From Spirochaetota bacterium (GTDB lineage: Bacteria > Spirochaetota > UBA4802 > UB4802): DNA of 9,117 bases. Positions 1 to 7,648 of this stretch are shown piece by piece. Below the pieces are notes generated by a model. It ran no database searches and was not told where the DNA came from. It was given only the letters and a program-made list of their open reading frames with translations. Position 1 is the first letter of the stretch, and each line of letters starts with the position of its first letter. Location: contig JAGYNX010000064.1 in NCBI GenBank assembly GCA_018399855.1, positions 1 through 9,117 on the forward strand, written 5' to 3'. A program made the position numbers and the translations under genes.

Positions 1-1
1 T

Positions 2-1294
2 GACCTTTGTGTTCTGGTAACCGACCCCACACCCTTTGGCATTAACGACCTGAAGCTTTCCGTTGACATGTGCAGGGAAATCGGTATGGAACCGGTGGTA
101 CTTGTAAACAGGGCGGAGGAGTTGAACAACGCATTGCGTGATTACTGCGCGGAAGAGGACCTCGAGGTCATTGGTGAAGTGCCTGATGACAGGGCAATCG
201 CCGAATGCTACTCGGGTGGAGATCTTGCCGTGGACAAGCTGCCTGAATACGCCGATGTCATTGCTGAAATAGCAGAAAACATCATGAAGCGGGCACAACA
301 GCCCCGTAAACCGGCAAAGAAGAAAGAACGCGTTGAAGCCCATGCGGGTGAAAACCTGATGCAGGTGGCCACTAAAAATGCATCTCCCGAACATAATTCT
401 AAAGAGATAGTCGTAATAAGCGGCAAGGGGGGGACGGGAAAGACCTCCATCGCGGCGGCATTCTGTGCCCTCGAGAAAAACCTGGTGATCGCCGACTGCG
501 ACGTGGACGCGGCAGACCTGCACCTTGTACTTTCACCGGAAGTGATGGAGAAGGGTGCCTTCAGTGGCGGATTGATGGCAGGCATCGATCCGGAAATGTG
601 TACTGGATGCGGAGAATGTTTTGATCATTGCCGCTTTGACGCGATTAAAGAAGTTGAACATGAAGGTAAAACCGTATACCAGGTTGACGAGATATCCTGC
701 GAAGGATGCGGTGTATGCAGGATAGTGTGCAACTATGACGCGGTAAACCTGGACGTTTCTGTCAACGGTGAATGGTACGTGTCTTCTACCCGTTTTGGAC
801 CTATGAGCCACGCGAAGCTTGGTGTTGCCGAGGAAAACTCGGGTAAACTGGTAAGCCTTGTGCGCAACAAAAAAGATGAGATTGCCGGTAAGTGTGGTCA
901 GCACAGGGCTCTTATCGACGGATCACCCGGAACCGGCTGCCCGGTTATCGCCTCAATTACCGGTACCGATTACGCCTTGGTGGTAACAGAACCAACGGTG
1001 TCGGGTGTGCACGACCTTCGGCGTGTAATGGATGTGATTAATTTCTTTAACGTAAAGTCGGGTATCATCGTTAACAAGTATGATCTCAACCCGGAAAAGA
1101 CAGATGAAATAGAAACTATCGCCAAGATGAGTAACAGCCAGTTTCTGGGGGTTATACCTTATGATAAATCAATAACCAGGGCACAGCTTGAGGGTCTCTC
1201 TGTGATAGAATATACGGATAACGAGACTACGAAAAAGATCAGGGAAATATGGGAAAAAATATCAAGCACCATATACGAGAAGGAAACCACATGA
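2..1294 (+). CDS. Tandem MinD-family P-loop ATPase fusion with inserted ferredoxin domain (5' end outside window)
   Basis: This is a cytoplasmic iron-sulfur ATPase of the MinD superfamily (ParA/Mrp/NifH-like). The frame is already open at base 2, so the ATG at 68 is internal and the true start lies upstream. Bases 2 to ~295 encode the C-terminal part of a first ATPase, recognisable by its VTDPTPFGINDLKL switch region. A Lys/Pro-rich linker (~295-400) follows. A complete second ATPase then begins with a deviant Walker A (GKGGTGKT, 422-445). It carries an inserted ferredoxin with two CxxCxxCxxxC motifs (599-631 and 698-730), then LIDGSPGTGCP and VVTEPTVSGVHDL. Such paired ATPases occur as adjacent genes in anaerobes, for example beside the orange protein of Desulfovibrio; here no stop separates them. 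Family membership is certain. The substrate is unknown; cluster or metal-cofactor assembly is inference. The stop overlaps the next start as ATGA. Confidence 0.93.
   Translation, partial: DLCVLVTDPTPFGINDLKLSVDMCREIGMEPVVLVNRAEELNNALRDYCAEEDLEVIGEVPDDRAIAECYSGGDLAVDKLPEYADVIAEIAENIMKRAQQPRKPAKKKERVEAHAGENLMQVATKNASPEHNSKEIVVISGKGGTGKTSIAAAFCALEKNLVIADCDVDAADLHLVLSPEVMEKGAFSGGLMAGIDPEMCTGCGECFDHCRFDAIKEVEHEGKTVYQVDEISCEGCGVCRIVCNYDAVNLDVSVNGEWYVSSTRFGPMSHAKLGVAEENSGKLVSLVRNKKDEIAGKCGQHRALIDGSPGTGCPVIASITGTDYALVVTEPTVSGVHDLRRVMDVINFFNVKSGIIVNKYDLNPEKTDEIETIAKMSNSQFLGVIPYDKSITRAQLEGLSVIEYTDNETTKKIREIWEKISSTIYEKETT
1278..1284 (+). promoter_or_regulatory. Ribosome binding site fixing the radical SAM start
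   Basis: AGAAGGA lies six bases before the ATG at 1291. This start also gives the ATGA overlap with the upstream stop and puts the conserved FGPVPSRRLG block right at the N-terminus. An in-frame ATG at 1249 would add 14 residues buried in the upstream gene, without a comparable site. The overlap suggests translational coupling. Confidence 0.75.
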
Positions 1295-2223
1295 TATCAT
1301 TCGGCCCCGTACCATCAAGACGCCTGGGTCAGAGCCTTGGGGTGAATAACATTCCCCCAAAGGTTTGCAGTTATGCCTGTGTATACTGTCAGCTTGGAAA
1401 AGCCATTAAGATGCAGGTTAACAGGGAAGAGTTTTACTCCACTGAACTGATCCAGAAGGATGTAGAGAAGAGAATTCGTGATGCCCGTTCGCGAAACGAA
1501 AAAATTGACTATCTCTGTATCGTGCCTGATGGAGAGCCCACCCTTGATGTACATCTTGGTGATACTATTGACGTTCTTAATAATACAGGAATAAAAACCG
1601 CTGTTATCAGTAATGCTTCCCTGATTGACCGTCAGGATGTACGTGATGATCTGTCAAAGGCTAACTGGGTATCCCTGAAAGTTGACGCGGTGAGCACAGA
1701 TACCTGGAAGAAAATCAACAGGCCCCACCGGGCACTTGAACTTGACCGCATGATGGATGGAATAAAGGAATTTGCCGCCTCGTACAGGGGTGTTTTGGCT
1801 ACCGAGACCATGCTGGTGAAAGGGATAAACGATGATGTGGAAGAGCTGCAGAAGGTGGCTGCATTCATTGGCTCATTTCAGCCAGACGTGGCATACGTAT
1901 CTATTCCCACAAGGCCACCGGCGGAAAAATCAGTAAAACTGCCAGACGAGGGTACCATTAACAGGGCTTTCCAGGTGTTCAGCGGCAGCGTTAATCACGT
2001 GGAATATCTCATTGGCTACGAGGGTAACACTTTTGCTTTCACCGGAAATGTTGAAGAAGATATTTTGAGTATCACTTCTGTACATCCAATGAGACAGGAT
2101 GCGGTGGAAGAGTTTCTGGAAAAATCCAAAAGCAACTGGCACGTTATACGAAAAATGATAGAAGATGAAAGGTTAATTGAAACGGAATATGGCGGGAATA
2201 GGTTCTATATGCGAAAGCTGTAA
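1291..2223 (+). CDS. Radical SAM protein, COG0731 type (TYW1-related)
   Basis: A 310-residue radical SAM iron-sulfur enzyme. The N-terminus has FGPVPSRRLG followed by NNIPPK, and the cluster-binding CxxxCxxC is at C26, C30 and C33 (CSYACVYC). The SAM-contact motif GEPT is at residues 81-84. These features mark the COG0731 group, distantly related to the archaeal wyosine enzyme TYW1 but usually of unknown substrate in bacteria. The C-terminal ~55 residues, after the TIM-barrel, look like a small winged-helix domain. The family generates a 5'-deoxyadenosyl radical with a [4Fe-4S] cluster; what it acts on here cannot be read from sequence. It is co-translated with the MinD fusion and followed by a ferredoxin that could supply electrons. 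That pairing is inference. Family assignment is secure. Confidence 0.93.
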   Translation: MISFGPVPSRRLGQSLGVNNIPPKVCSYACVYCQLGKAIKMQVNREEFYSTELIQKDVEKRIRDARSRNEKIDYLCIVPDGEPTLDVHLGDTIDVLNNTGIKTAVISNASLIDRQDVRDDLSKANWVSLKVDAVSTDTWKKINRPHRALELDRMMDGIKEFAASYRGVLATETMLVKGINDDVEELQKVAAFIGSFQPDVAYVSIPTRPPAEKSVKLPDEGTINRAFQVFSGSVNHVEYLIGYEGNTFAFTGNVEEDILSITSVHPMRQDAVEEFLEKSKSNWHVIRKMIEDERLIETEYGGNRFYMRKL

Positions 2224-2237
2224 TAAGATGTTGATAG

Positions 2238-2471
2238 ATGTTTTTATGTGAATGTGTATATTCAAAAATAAAACACTGGGAAGGGGTGGTTCCGGTTGCT
2301 GAACAGGATAAAATGCACTGGACATTTTTTGACCTGGTAAATGGGAAATGGGTGCCGTTTGAGGATTGCCGTGATGATGTTACTGTGCAATATGCCGGTC
2401 ATGGCTTACCATTGACGTCACAGCAGGTTGAAAGCCTGGCGAAAAAATTTAAATCATCAAAAGATGAATAA
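2238..2471 (+). CDS. Small hypothetical protein between radical SAM and ferredoxin genes
   Basis: I do not recognise this family. The frame starts 14 bases after the radical SAM stop and ends 35 bases before the ferredoxin gene, so it sits inside the operon on the same strand. The start is unsure. ATG at 2238 gives 77 residues but has no clear ribosome site and a Cys-rich, unconvincing N-terminus (MFLCECVYSK). GTG at 2286 is possible. ATG at 2313 follows an AGGA four bases upstream and would give 52 residues beginning MHWTFFDLVNGKW. The part after 2313 looks like genuine soluble protein: an aromatic, beta-type N-terminal half, then a helical C-terminus (SQQVESLAKKF). There is no signal peptide, membrane segment or metal motif. 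Operon position is the main support. Confidence 0.55.
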   Translation: MFLCECVYSKIKHWEGVVPVAEQDKMHWTFFDLVNGKWVPFEDCRDDVTVQYAGHGLPLTSQQVESLAKKFKSSKDE

Positions 2472-2491
2472 TATATAAATGAATATTTGAC

Positions 2492-2498
2492 AAAGGAG
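2492..2498 (+). promoter_or_regulatory. Strong Shine-Dalgarno of the ferredoxin gene
   Basis: AAAGGAG lies eight bases before the ATG at 2507. It is the best ribosome site in the window and suggests the small ferredoxin is translated more efficiently than its neighbours. Confidence 0.8.
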
Positions 2499-2506
2499 TA
2501 AATAAG

Positions 2507-2869
2507 ATGCCCTGGGTTGATCAGAGTAAGTGTACGCTATGCGGTACATGTATAGATGAGTGCGTGGTTGATGCTATAATGATAGAAGATGATAAAACAA
2601 TTATTGATATGAGTGGATGCATTAGATGTGGTACCTGCCACAGTGTCTGTCCAGAAGGGGCGGTACGGCATGACGCGGAAATGATACCGCAAATGATTGA
2701 AGATAACCTTTTAATGACCCGTAAGAACATGGATATGTGCGTACAATACCTTGGTAGTGAGAGTGAAAAAGAGAAATGTCTTCAAAGGATGATAAAGCAT
2801 TTTAACAAGGAAAAAATTGTAGCCGAAAGGACGCTTGAAGAGCTTGGTAAAATGAAGGAAGCAAAATAA
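2507..2869 (+). CDS. Dicluster 4Fe-4S ferredoxin-like protein with C-terminal helical domain
   Basis: A 120-residue cytoplasmic protein. Residues 1-52 form a bacterial-type 2x[4Fe-4S] ferredoxin: C9, C12, C15 and C19 make the first CxxCxxCxxxC, and C38, C41, C44 and C48 (followed by Pro) the second. Residues ~57-118 are a charged, helical extension beyond a normal ~55-residue ferredoxin. It contains two further cysteines (C78, C91) and an RMIKHFNKEKIVAERTLEEL stretch. The protein lacks a signal peptide. As the last gene of the MinD/radical SAM operon it is a plausible electron donor to the radical SAM cluster or partner of the ATPase ferredoxin domain; this is inferred from position only. Ferredoxin function is secure, the partner is not. 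No terminator follows. Confidence 0.92.
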   Translation: MPWVDQSKCTLCGTCIDECVVDAIMIEDDKTIIDMSGCIRCGTCHSVCPEGAVRHDAEMIPQMIEDNLLMTRKNMDMCVQYLGSESEKEKCLQRMIKHFNKEKIVAERTLEELGKMKEAK

Positions 2870-2909
2870 TTACTAAGTTTTCAATAATGTACAGCCAAAG
2901 TTGTTTACA

Positions 2910-2918
2910 TGATATAAT
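2910..2918 (+). promoter_or_regulatory. Extended -10 promoter of the diguanylate cyclase gene
   Basis: TGATATAAT is a perfect extended -10 (TG at 2910-2911, TATAAT at 2913-2918). The expected -35 region (about 2890-2895) reads TACAGC and is poor, which fits an extended -10 promoter. The predicted start of transcription is near 2924-2926, only about ten bases before the ATG at 2936, so the leader would be very short. This promoter separates the receptor gene from the iron-sulfur operon. Confidence 0.6.
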
Positions 2919-2935
2919 CCATAAGGTAATATATC

Positions 2936-4777
2936 ATGATGAACAAAATACCGGTACATATCGTAATTCTTGCCATCGTTGTTTTACTGGCATCAATGGT
3001 TTCCTGTTACAACCCGTGGTTTACGCCAGTTGATGAGAAGCGGGTTGCTGTAAGGGGTGAAATGAACCTTACAGACTATGAATTTAAACCACATGTACTG
3101 GTAAAGCTTGACGGGCAATGGGATTTCTACTGGCAAAGACTGCTTGAACCATCAGATTTTACTTCTTCACCTCTTCCTGGCATGACCGGCAGGCTTACAT
3201 TTCCCGGATTCTGGAATGGCTATAATCTCAATGGGGAAACCCTGAAAGCAGGCGGGTATGCTACTTTCCGTTTGATTATAACTGTACCGGATGCAGATAG
3301 GCGTTACGGGTTAAAGTTTACTGAAATGGAATCTGCATACCGGTTATGGGTGAACGGAAAACCTGCAATACAGTGCGGTACTGTAGGGAAGAGCAGGGAA
3401 GAGATGACTCCCTCCTGGAAACGGTACGAGTATTACTTCCAGCCTGAATCAGAAAGGGTTGAGCTTGTTCTGCAGATGTCCAATTACTATCACAGGCGCG
3501 GAGGGCCTGAAGAAAGTATCGTATTCGGTCCCGAGGAGACCATACGCAGTTACAAGATGCAAAAAGTTGCCTTGGAACTTTTCCTGCTTGGAAGTATCCT
3601 CATCATGGCGATCTACCATGTTATTCTGTATTTTTTAAGGGCAAGGGAAGTTGCTCCATTTTTTTTCGGGTTTTTATGCATCGTGGTAGGATTGCGTATA
3701 CCTCTTTCCGGTGAAAAACTGGTATACGAAGTATTCCCGTCTATTCCCTGGGTTGTAGCCACAAAGATCGAATATTTGAACCTGGTTCTCATCATTCCCT
3801 TTGTAGCAATGTTCTTTTACCGTTTATACCGTGAGTACATGTCCGCTATTTTTATTAGATGCATAAATGGTGTCTCCATTATACTCTTCATGTTTATACT
3901 GTTTACACGGGCAAAATTGTATACGTATACGGCGTATCCAATTGAAGCTTTCCTTGTAATACTTGGATTATACCTTGTTTACATCCTGGTTCGTGCGATT
4001 ATCCATAAACAGAAGGAAGCAGTGATTGTACTGGCGGGAATGCTGCTTTTCTTCCTCTTCGGTCTTAATGATATACTCTACAATAACCTTATTATAAATA
4101 CAGGGTACCTTGCCCCGGTTGGTCTTTTTATTATGTTGTTTTCCCAGGCAGTATTACTCTCGCTGCGTTTTACCAGGGCCATGGAAATCACTGAAATACT
4201 GTCTCATGATCTTGAAAAACAGGTGCAGGATAGAACCAGGGAGCTTTCATCTGAAAGGGAAAAGCTGGAAAAAATGGCAAGAGAAGATTCTCTAACCGGC
4301 ATTTACAATCGAAGATATATCATGGAAGTTCTTGAAAATGAGATAAAAAGATACAATCGTCACGGGATCAGTTTTTCATTATTAATGATTGATCTTGATC
4401 ATTTTAAGAAGATCAACGATACATGGGGACATCCGGCCGGAGATCGCGTGCTGCATTCTGTGGGGGATGCGCTGAGAACAGGGTTACGTTCTACTGACAT
4501 AGTTGGTAGAATCGGTGGAGAGGAGTTCATGGTTATTCTACCCTATACCAATGGAGAATGTGCAATGATTGTTGCAGAAAAGATCAGGAATGACATGAGA
4601 AAATTAGTTTTTTTCGAAGGTGATGAAAATTATACAATCACTGCCAGTATTGGAGTTGCAAACGTTGACACAAATGACATTGATTCAGCACTCATAATTT
4701 TCAGGGCTGACAGGGCCCTGTACCGTGCCAAGGATAAGGGGAGAGATCGTGTTGAACCATGGTGGTCGCCAGGTTAA
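2936..4777 (+). CDS. 7TM-DISM receptor diguanylate cyclase (GGDEF)
   Basis: An inner-membrane receptor of 613 residues that makes c-di-GMP from two GTP. Residues ~8-24 are a signal or anchor segment ending in VSC, with C24 possibly lipidated. Residues ~25-205 form a jelly-roll, sugar-binding-like sensor outside the membrane (LDGQWDFYW, SAYRLWVNGK). Residues ~212-411 hold seven hydrophobic helices of the 7TMR-DISM type. A coiled coil (~412-450) leads to the GGDEF domain at ~451-610, with DSLTGIYNRR, metal-binding D486, intact GGEEF at 527-531 and a final ALYRAKDKGRDRV. RSTD at 518-521 lies five residues before GGEEF, so the product-inhibition I-site is kept. The enzyme therefore looks active. 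The ligand is unknown, perhaps a carbohydrate. ATG at 2939 is an alternative start. It converges on the cyclase/HD-GYP operon. Confidence 0.95.
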   Translation: MMNKIPVHIVILAIVVLLASMVSCYNPWFTPVDEKRVAVRGEMNLTDYEFKPHVLVKLDGQWDFYWQRLLEPSDFTSSPLPGMTGRLTFPGFWNGYNLNGETLKAGGYATFRLIITVPDADRRYGLKFTEMESAYRLWVNGKPAIQCGTVGKSREEMTPSWKRYEYYFQPESERVELVLQMSNYYHRRGGPEESIVFGPEETIRSYKMQKVALELFLLGSILIMAIYHVILYFLRAREVAPFFFGFLCIVVGLRIPLSGEKLVYEVFPSIPWVVATKIEYLNLVLIIPFVAMFFYRLYREYMSAIFIRCINGVSIILFMFILFTRAKLYTYTAYPIEAFLVILGLYLVYILVRAIIHKQKEAVIVLAGMLLFFLFGLNDILYNNLIINTGYLAPVGLFIMLFSQAVLLSLRFTRAMEITEILSHDLEKQVQDRTRELSSEREKLEKMAREDSLTGIYNRRYIMEVLENEIKRYNRHGISFSLLMIDLDHFKKINDTWGHPAGDRVLHSVGDALRTGLRSTDIVGRIGGEEFMVILPYTNGECAMIVAEKIRNDMRKLVFFEGDENYTITASIGVANVDTNDIDSALIIFRADRALYRAKDKGRDRVEPWWSPG

Positions 4778-4829
4778 TAAGTTAAAACGCGTCACCTTTT
4801 TTACGTATATGCGTATATTTCAGATCCTA

Positions 4830-7625
4830 TTAATTGAGATTTTGTAATCCTTTCTCTATCATCAGTTCAAAACGGTTTTTTTCTGAGAATGAAATTGATG
4901 TGAACTGTTTATACATGGGCAGCTCGGCGTATAACAGGTTTATATCGGTCAGGTAATATATGTATCCCCTGACGCTGTCCATTAAAACCTTAATCTCTTT
5001 TGTCACGTCTACTACGTCAGATCGGTCAAATATATCGGTATATCCACCGTCGGGGAGGGTAAAGCGGTAACCAAAATCACCGTTTTCCAGTAAATGAAGT
5101 GAAAGCTTAAATGGTACCATTGACTTTCTTGTTTTAAATACTGCCGTTTCCATTTCAGGATTTATTTCCTCAATTGAAACATTATGATGAATATCCCTTT
5201 TCATCTCGTAAAGCTTGATTCTTGTCTCTGCACCGGCAAGTATTGAGTTCGGGTTGTTCTCTATTACCTTCTGTACCACGCCCTCTGCGAAATTGTATAA
5301 CCTGCCAAGGTATTCTGAATGGAAACGGGCATTCTTACGATAGAAGATCAATGATCCCCGTTCATCAGAAACAAAATAATAGCAATATTTTGTGCCCACC
5401 TGGTAATAGAGTTGTACAACGTTTTCAATATCATTTTCTATAATTGTTCGCAGGTAGTTAAGTTCAGGAACCGAATCATCGATTTTAATATGAGTCTTTA
5501 TTCCCCTGTTGTAGGCTATGCTGTAAAGAAGTTTTACCTCTGATTCACATGGCTTATATCCAACACTGATGCTGTTCTCTGCTTTTTTGTTTGAAAAGAC
5601 GTAATACATCCCGCCAATCATAGTGATATATCGTTTTTTTGCAGTATGCTGTTCATTCACAAAAAAGGTGTATATGTCCCTGAAAAGTGTTTTAAGGCGT
5701 CTGAATTCTCTTGTAGAGGCGAAAGGGTCAGAAGCAATTATACGATTGTACGAGTCGTAATCATTTCCGGTTTTTAGACCACCGTTCACGATATTTGTGA
5801 TAAGCCCCGGAAGATCAGATTCGCTTTGTAACTCTTCGAACCTGGTTTCTCCCCAGCTGTTGTGATACAGGAAAAAGATATTATCAATGCCGGGCTTTTG
5901 TTTTGAATAGAAATTGATGATGACATGACTCATCATGGGAAATGGTTCCTGTAAGAAATAACGGTTATGAAGATTAATATTCTTTATGGAAAAGCTTGTA
6001 CTCAGCTTGGTTAAAAGATCCTGTATAAAACTGTGGTTGATCGAGAAATATCCTGACTGTATATTCAGCCTGGTATAATCTTTCTGAAAGAGTCCGTGCA
6101 GGCTGACCCAGACAACGAGGCTGAGAAGATCACCCGTTTTATACATGATTGACCTGTATGAACCTGATCCGGTGATTTTTGTCTTTCCCAGTATCCAGAA
6201 TTCTTTACCGTCTTTGTCTTTTACAAATTCCATGGAGAGGAGCTTCTCAGCCTGAAATGCTTTAATATTCAGGGTGTTGTCTACCTTGTGCTTTTCAGGG
6301 GCAAAATGAGAATAAATTTTTCTTGATATGCCTTTAAGGGTATCCTGGTGAAGCCTGGTGGATGTATCACTGGTCTCAAGGTTTCCAAGAATATTCTTGT
6401 ATCCCTGAAGTATATACTTTTTGATACTTACCATAAGTTTGCTGGTTTCTTCGATATCCCAGTTCTCAAAGTCATCAATGCGTTCTATGGTGCCCTGAGA
6501 CCATCCCCATTCTTTCACAAGGGTGTTCATTATCCTGCTACGATCGGGGATACGATCCTGTTGGAGTTTGCCTGAGTATAATGACACCATTGGATCGATT
6601 TTCAGGTAGAAACAGGTCTTCATTATACTTGAAGCGGTTTTGTCCGCCCGTATGGAGTTGTAATAATCATACACATGGTTAAACATGACAATATACGCGT
6701 CGGTATTGCTGGTGGTGATATTGCCTGCCTGAACGTCCCGCTTTATCTGGTTGCTTATATATGGATTTCTATCGATATCATTGATGTACCGTTCCAGCAG
6801 TCCCAGCTTGATCAGGGATTTAAACGGGTTACCAAGTGATTTCAGGATCTGAAAGAGGGCGGCAATAAGAAAATCATTTTTTCTGGCTGAATAAAGATTT
6901 CCCAGGTTAATATAGTCCTTCTCAAACCCATTTTTTTCCATGATATCCAGCCATTGCGCGTAAATATCATCAGGGCAGTTGGGTGGTACAACCCACCAGA
7001 AAGGAATTTTGCCGTGTACAACGATGGAACTTCTGAAAAATTCTTCTTTTAGAAGATAACCAAGTGAGATTCCGGAAAGACCTTCTTCGTCCTCGTCATC
7101 AAATATATTGTTTCGAACATCGGTAATGTCATTGAGAAAGAAGTGAACTTCCTTGTTGTAATGTTCGGCGTAATATTTCTCTATCAGTTTGCATTTAGCT
7201 CTGAAATTACGAATGGCTTCGGGAGAGTATTCGCTGGTATCCGCGCATACCCAGAAGTCAAAGTCCGACTGCTTGTTGAAGGCAATGGTACCACCGCTTC
7301 CCATCAGGGCAAACATTTGTATAAATGGTTTGATGTTATCCCTGGGAAGAACAACAGATGGATGTCTTGCCCGAATATAGTTCATTGTAGATGTTGAGGG
7401 TTTGTAGTCATAAATGCCAGATGGCATAATGTCGGTCTTTATGTACCCCGGAAATTCAGGCTGGTTTACATGAAGCAAAAAAGGGATAAGGTCAAATATA
7501 TGATTATCCTCTTTCTTCTCGAAGGAGTCGTATAAATGCTGCAACTTGGTGGAGTTAAATGATTGAAACAGTTTTTTATTCTGCTTTACTCGTTCAATTA
7601 TTTCGGTATGATTTTCACTTGTCAT
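4830..7625 (-). CDS. Class I (CyaA-type) adenylate cyclase
   Basis: A cytoplasmic enzyme that makes cAMP from ATP, 931 residues against 848 in E. coli CyaA. The N-terminal half follows CyaA closely. It has the nucleotidyltransferase signature GSGGTIAFNKQSDFDFWVC (109-127, acidic pair D121 and D123), then HFFLND (candidate third Asp, D166). The INLGNLYSA block (239-247), NPFKSLIKLGLLERY (266-280), CFYLK (338-342) and LVKEWGW (369-375) follow in CyaA order. The second half (~430-931) is soluble and more diverged, in the place of the CyaA regulatory region. The gene starts 23 bases after the HD-GYP stop and is probably cotranscribed with it. No Shine-Dalgarno precedes the ATG, and an in-frame stop 12 codons upstream rules out an ATG further up. 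Translation is probably weak or coupled. The symbol is left blank because this is not an enterobacterial orthologue by demonstration. Confidence 0.9.
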   Translation of the reverse strand: MTSENHTEIIERVKQNKKLFQSFNSTKLQHLYDSFEKKEDNHIFDLIPFLLHVNQPEFPGYIKTDIMPSGIYDYKPSTSTMNYIRARHPSVVLPRDNIKPFIQMFALMGSGGTIAFNKQSDFDFWVCADTSEYSPEAIRNFRAKCKLIEKYYAEHYNKEVHFFLNDITDVRNNIFDDEDEEGLSGISLGYLLKEEFFRSSIVVHGKIPFWWVVPPNCPDDIYAQWLDIMEKNGFEKDYINLGNLYSARKNDFLIAALFQILKSLGNPFKSLIKLGLLERYINDIDRNPYISNQIKRDVQAGNITTSNTDAYIVMFNHVYDYYNSIRADKTASSIMKTCFYLKIDPMVSLYSGKLQQDRIPDRSRIMNTLVKEWGWSQGTIERIDDFENWDIEETSKLMVSIKKYILQGYKNILGNLETSDTSTRLHQDTLKGISRKIYSHFAPEKHKVDNTLNIKAFQAEKLLSMEFVKDKDGKEFWILGKTKITGSGSYRSIMYKTGDLLSLVVWVSLHGLFQKDYTRLNIQSGYFSINHSFIQDLLTKLSTSFSIKNINLHNRYFLQEPFPMMSHVIINFYSKQKPGIDNIFFLYHNSWGETRFEELQSESDLPGLITNIVNGGLKTGNDYDSYNRIIASDPFASTREFRRLKTLFRDIYTFFVNEQHTAKKRYITMIGGMYYVFSNKKAENSISVGYKPCESEVKLLYSIAYNRGIKTHIKIDDSVPELNYLRTIIENDIENVVQLYYQVGTKYCYYFVSDERGSLIFYRKNARFHSEYLGRLYNFAEGVVQKVIENNPNSILAGAETRIKLYEMKRDIHHNVSIEEINPEMETAVFKTRKSMVPFKLSLHLLENGDFGYRFTLPDGGYTDIFDRSDVVDVTKEIKVLMDSVRGYIYYLTDINLLYAELPMYKQFTSISFSEKNRFELMIEKGLQNLN

Positions 7626-7648
7626 GTCAGTATTGAATATATCAGTAT

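Noticed and set aside
68..70. ATG at 68 as the start of the ATPase gene
   Set aside because: The same frame is open to the window edge and the 22 codons before it encode conserved MinD-family sequence (VTDPTPFG), so the gene begins outside the window.
1249..1251. ATG at 1249 as the radical SAM start
   Set aside because: It lies deep in the upstream gene, adds non-conserved residues and lacks the AGAAGGA site that serves the ATG at 1291.
2231..2262. TTGATA and TATATT as a promoter for the small ORF
   Set aside because: The spacer would be 20 bases, too long for a normal sigma70 promoter, and the region is A+T-rich enough for chance matches.
2487..2492. TTGACA as a -35 box for the ferredoxin gene
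   Set aside because: A -10 at 16-18 bases spacing would fall at or inside the coding start (CCTGGG), with no TATAAT-like sequence.
4778..4829. Bidirectional terminator between the convergent genes
   Set aside because: The T-run near 4797-4802 has no stem before it, and the best hairpin (TACG/CGTA around 4802-4815) has only four base pairs. No intrinsic terminator can be supported.
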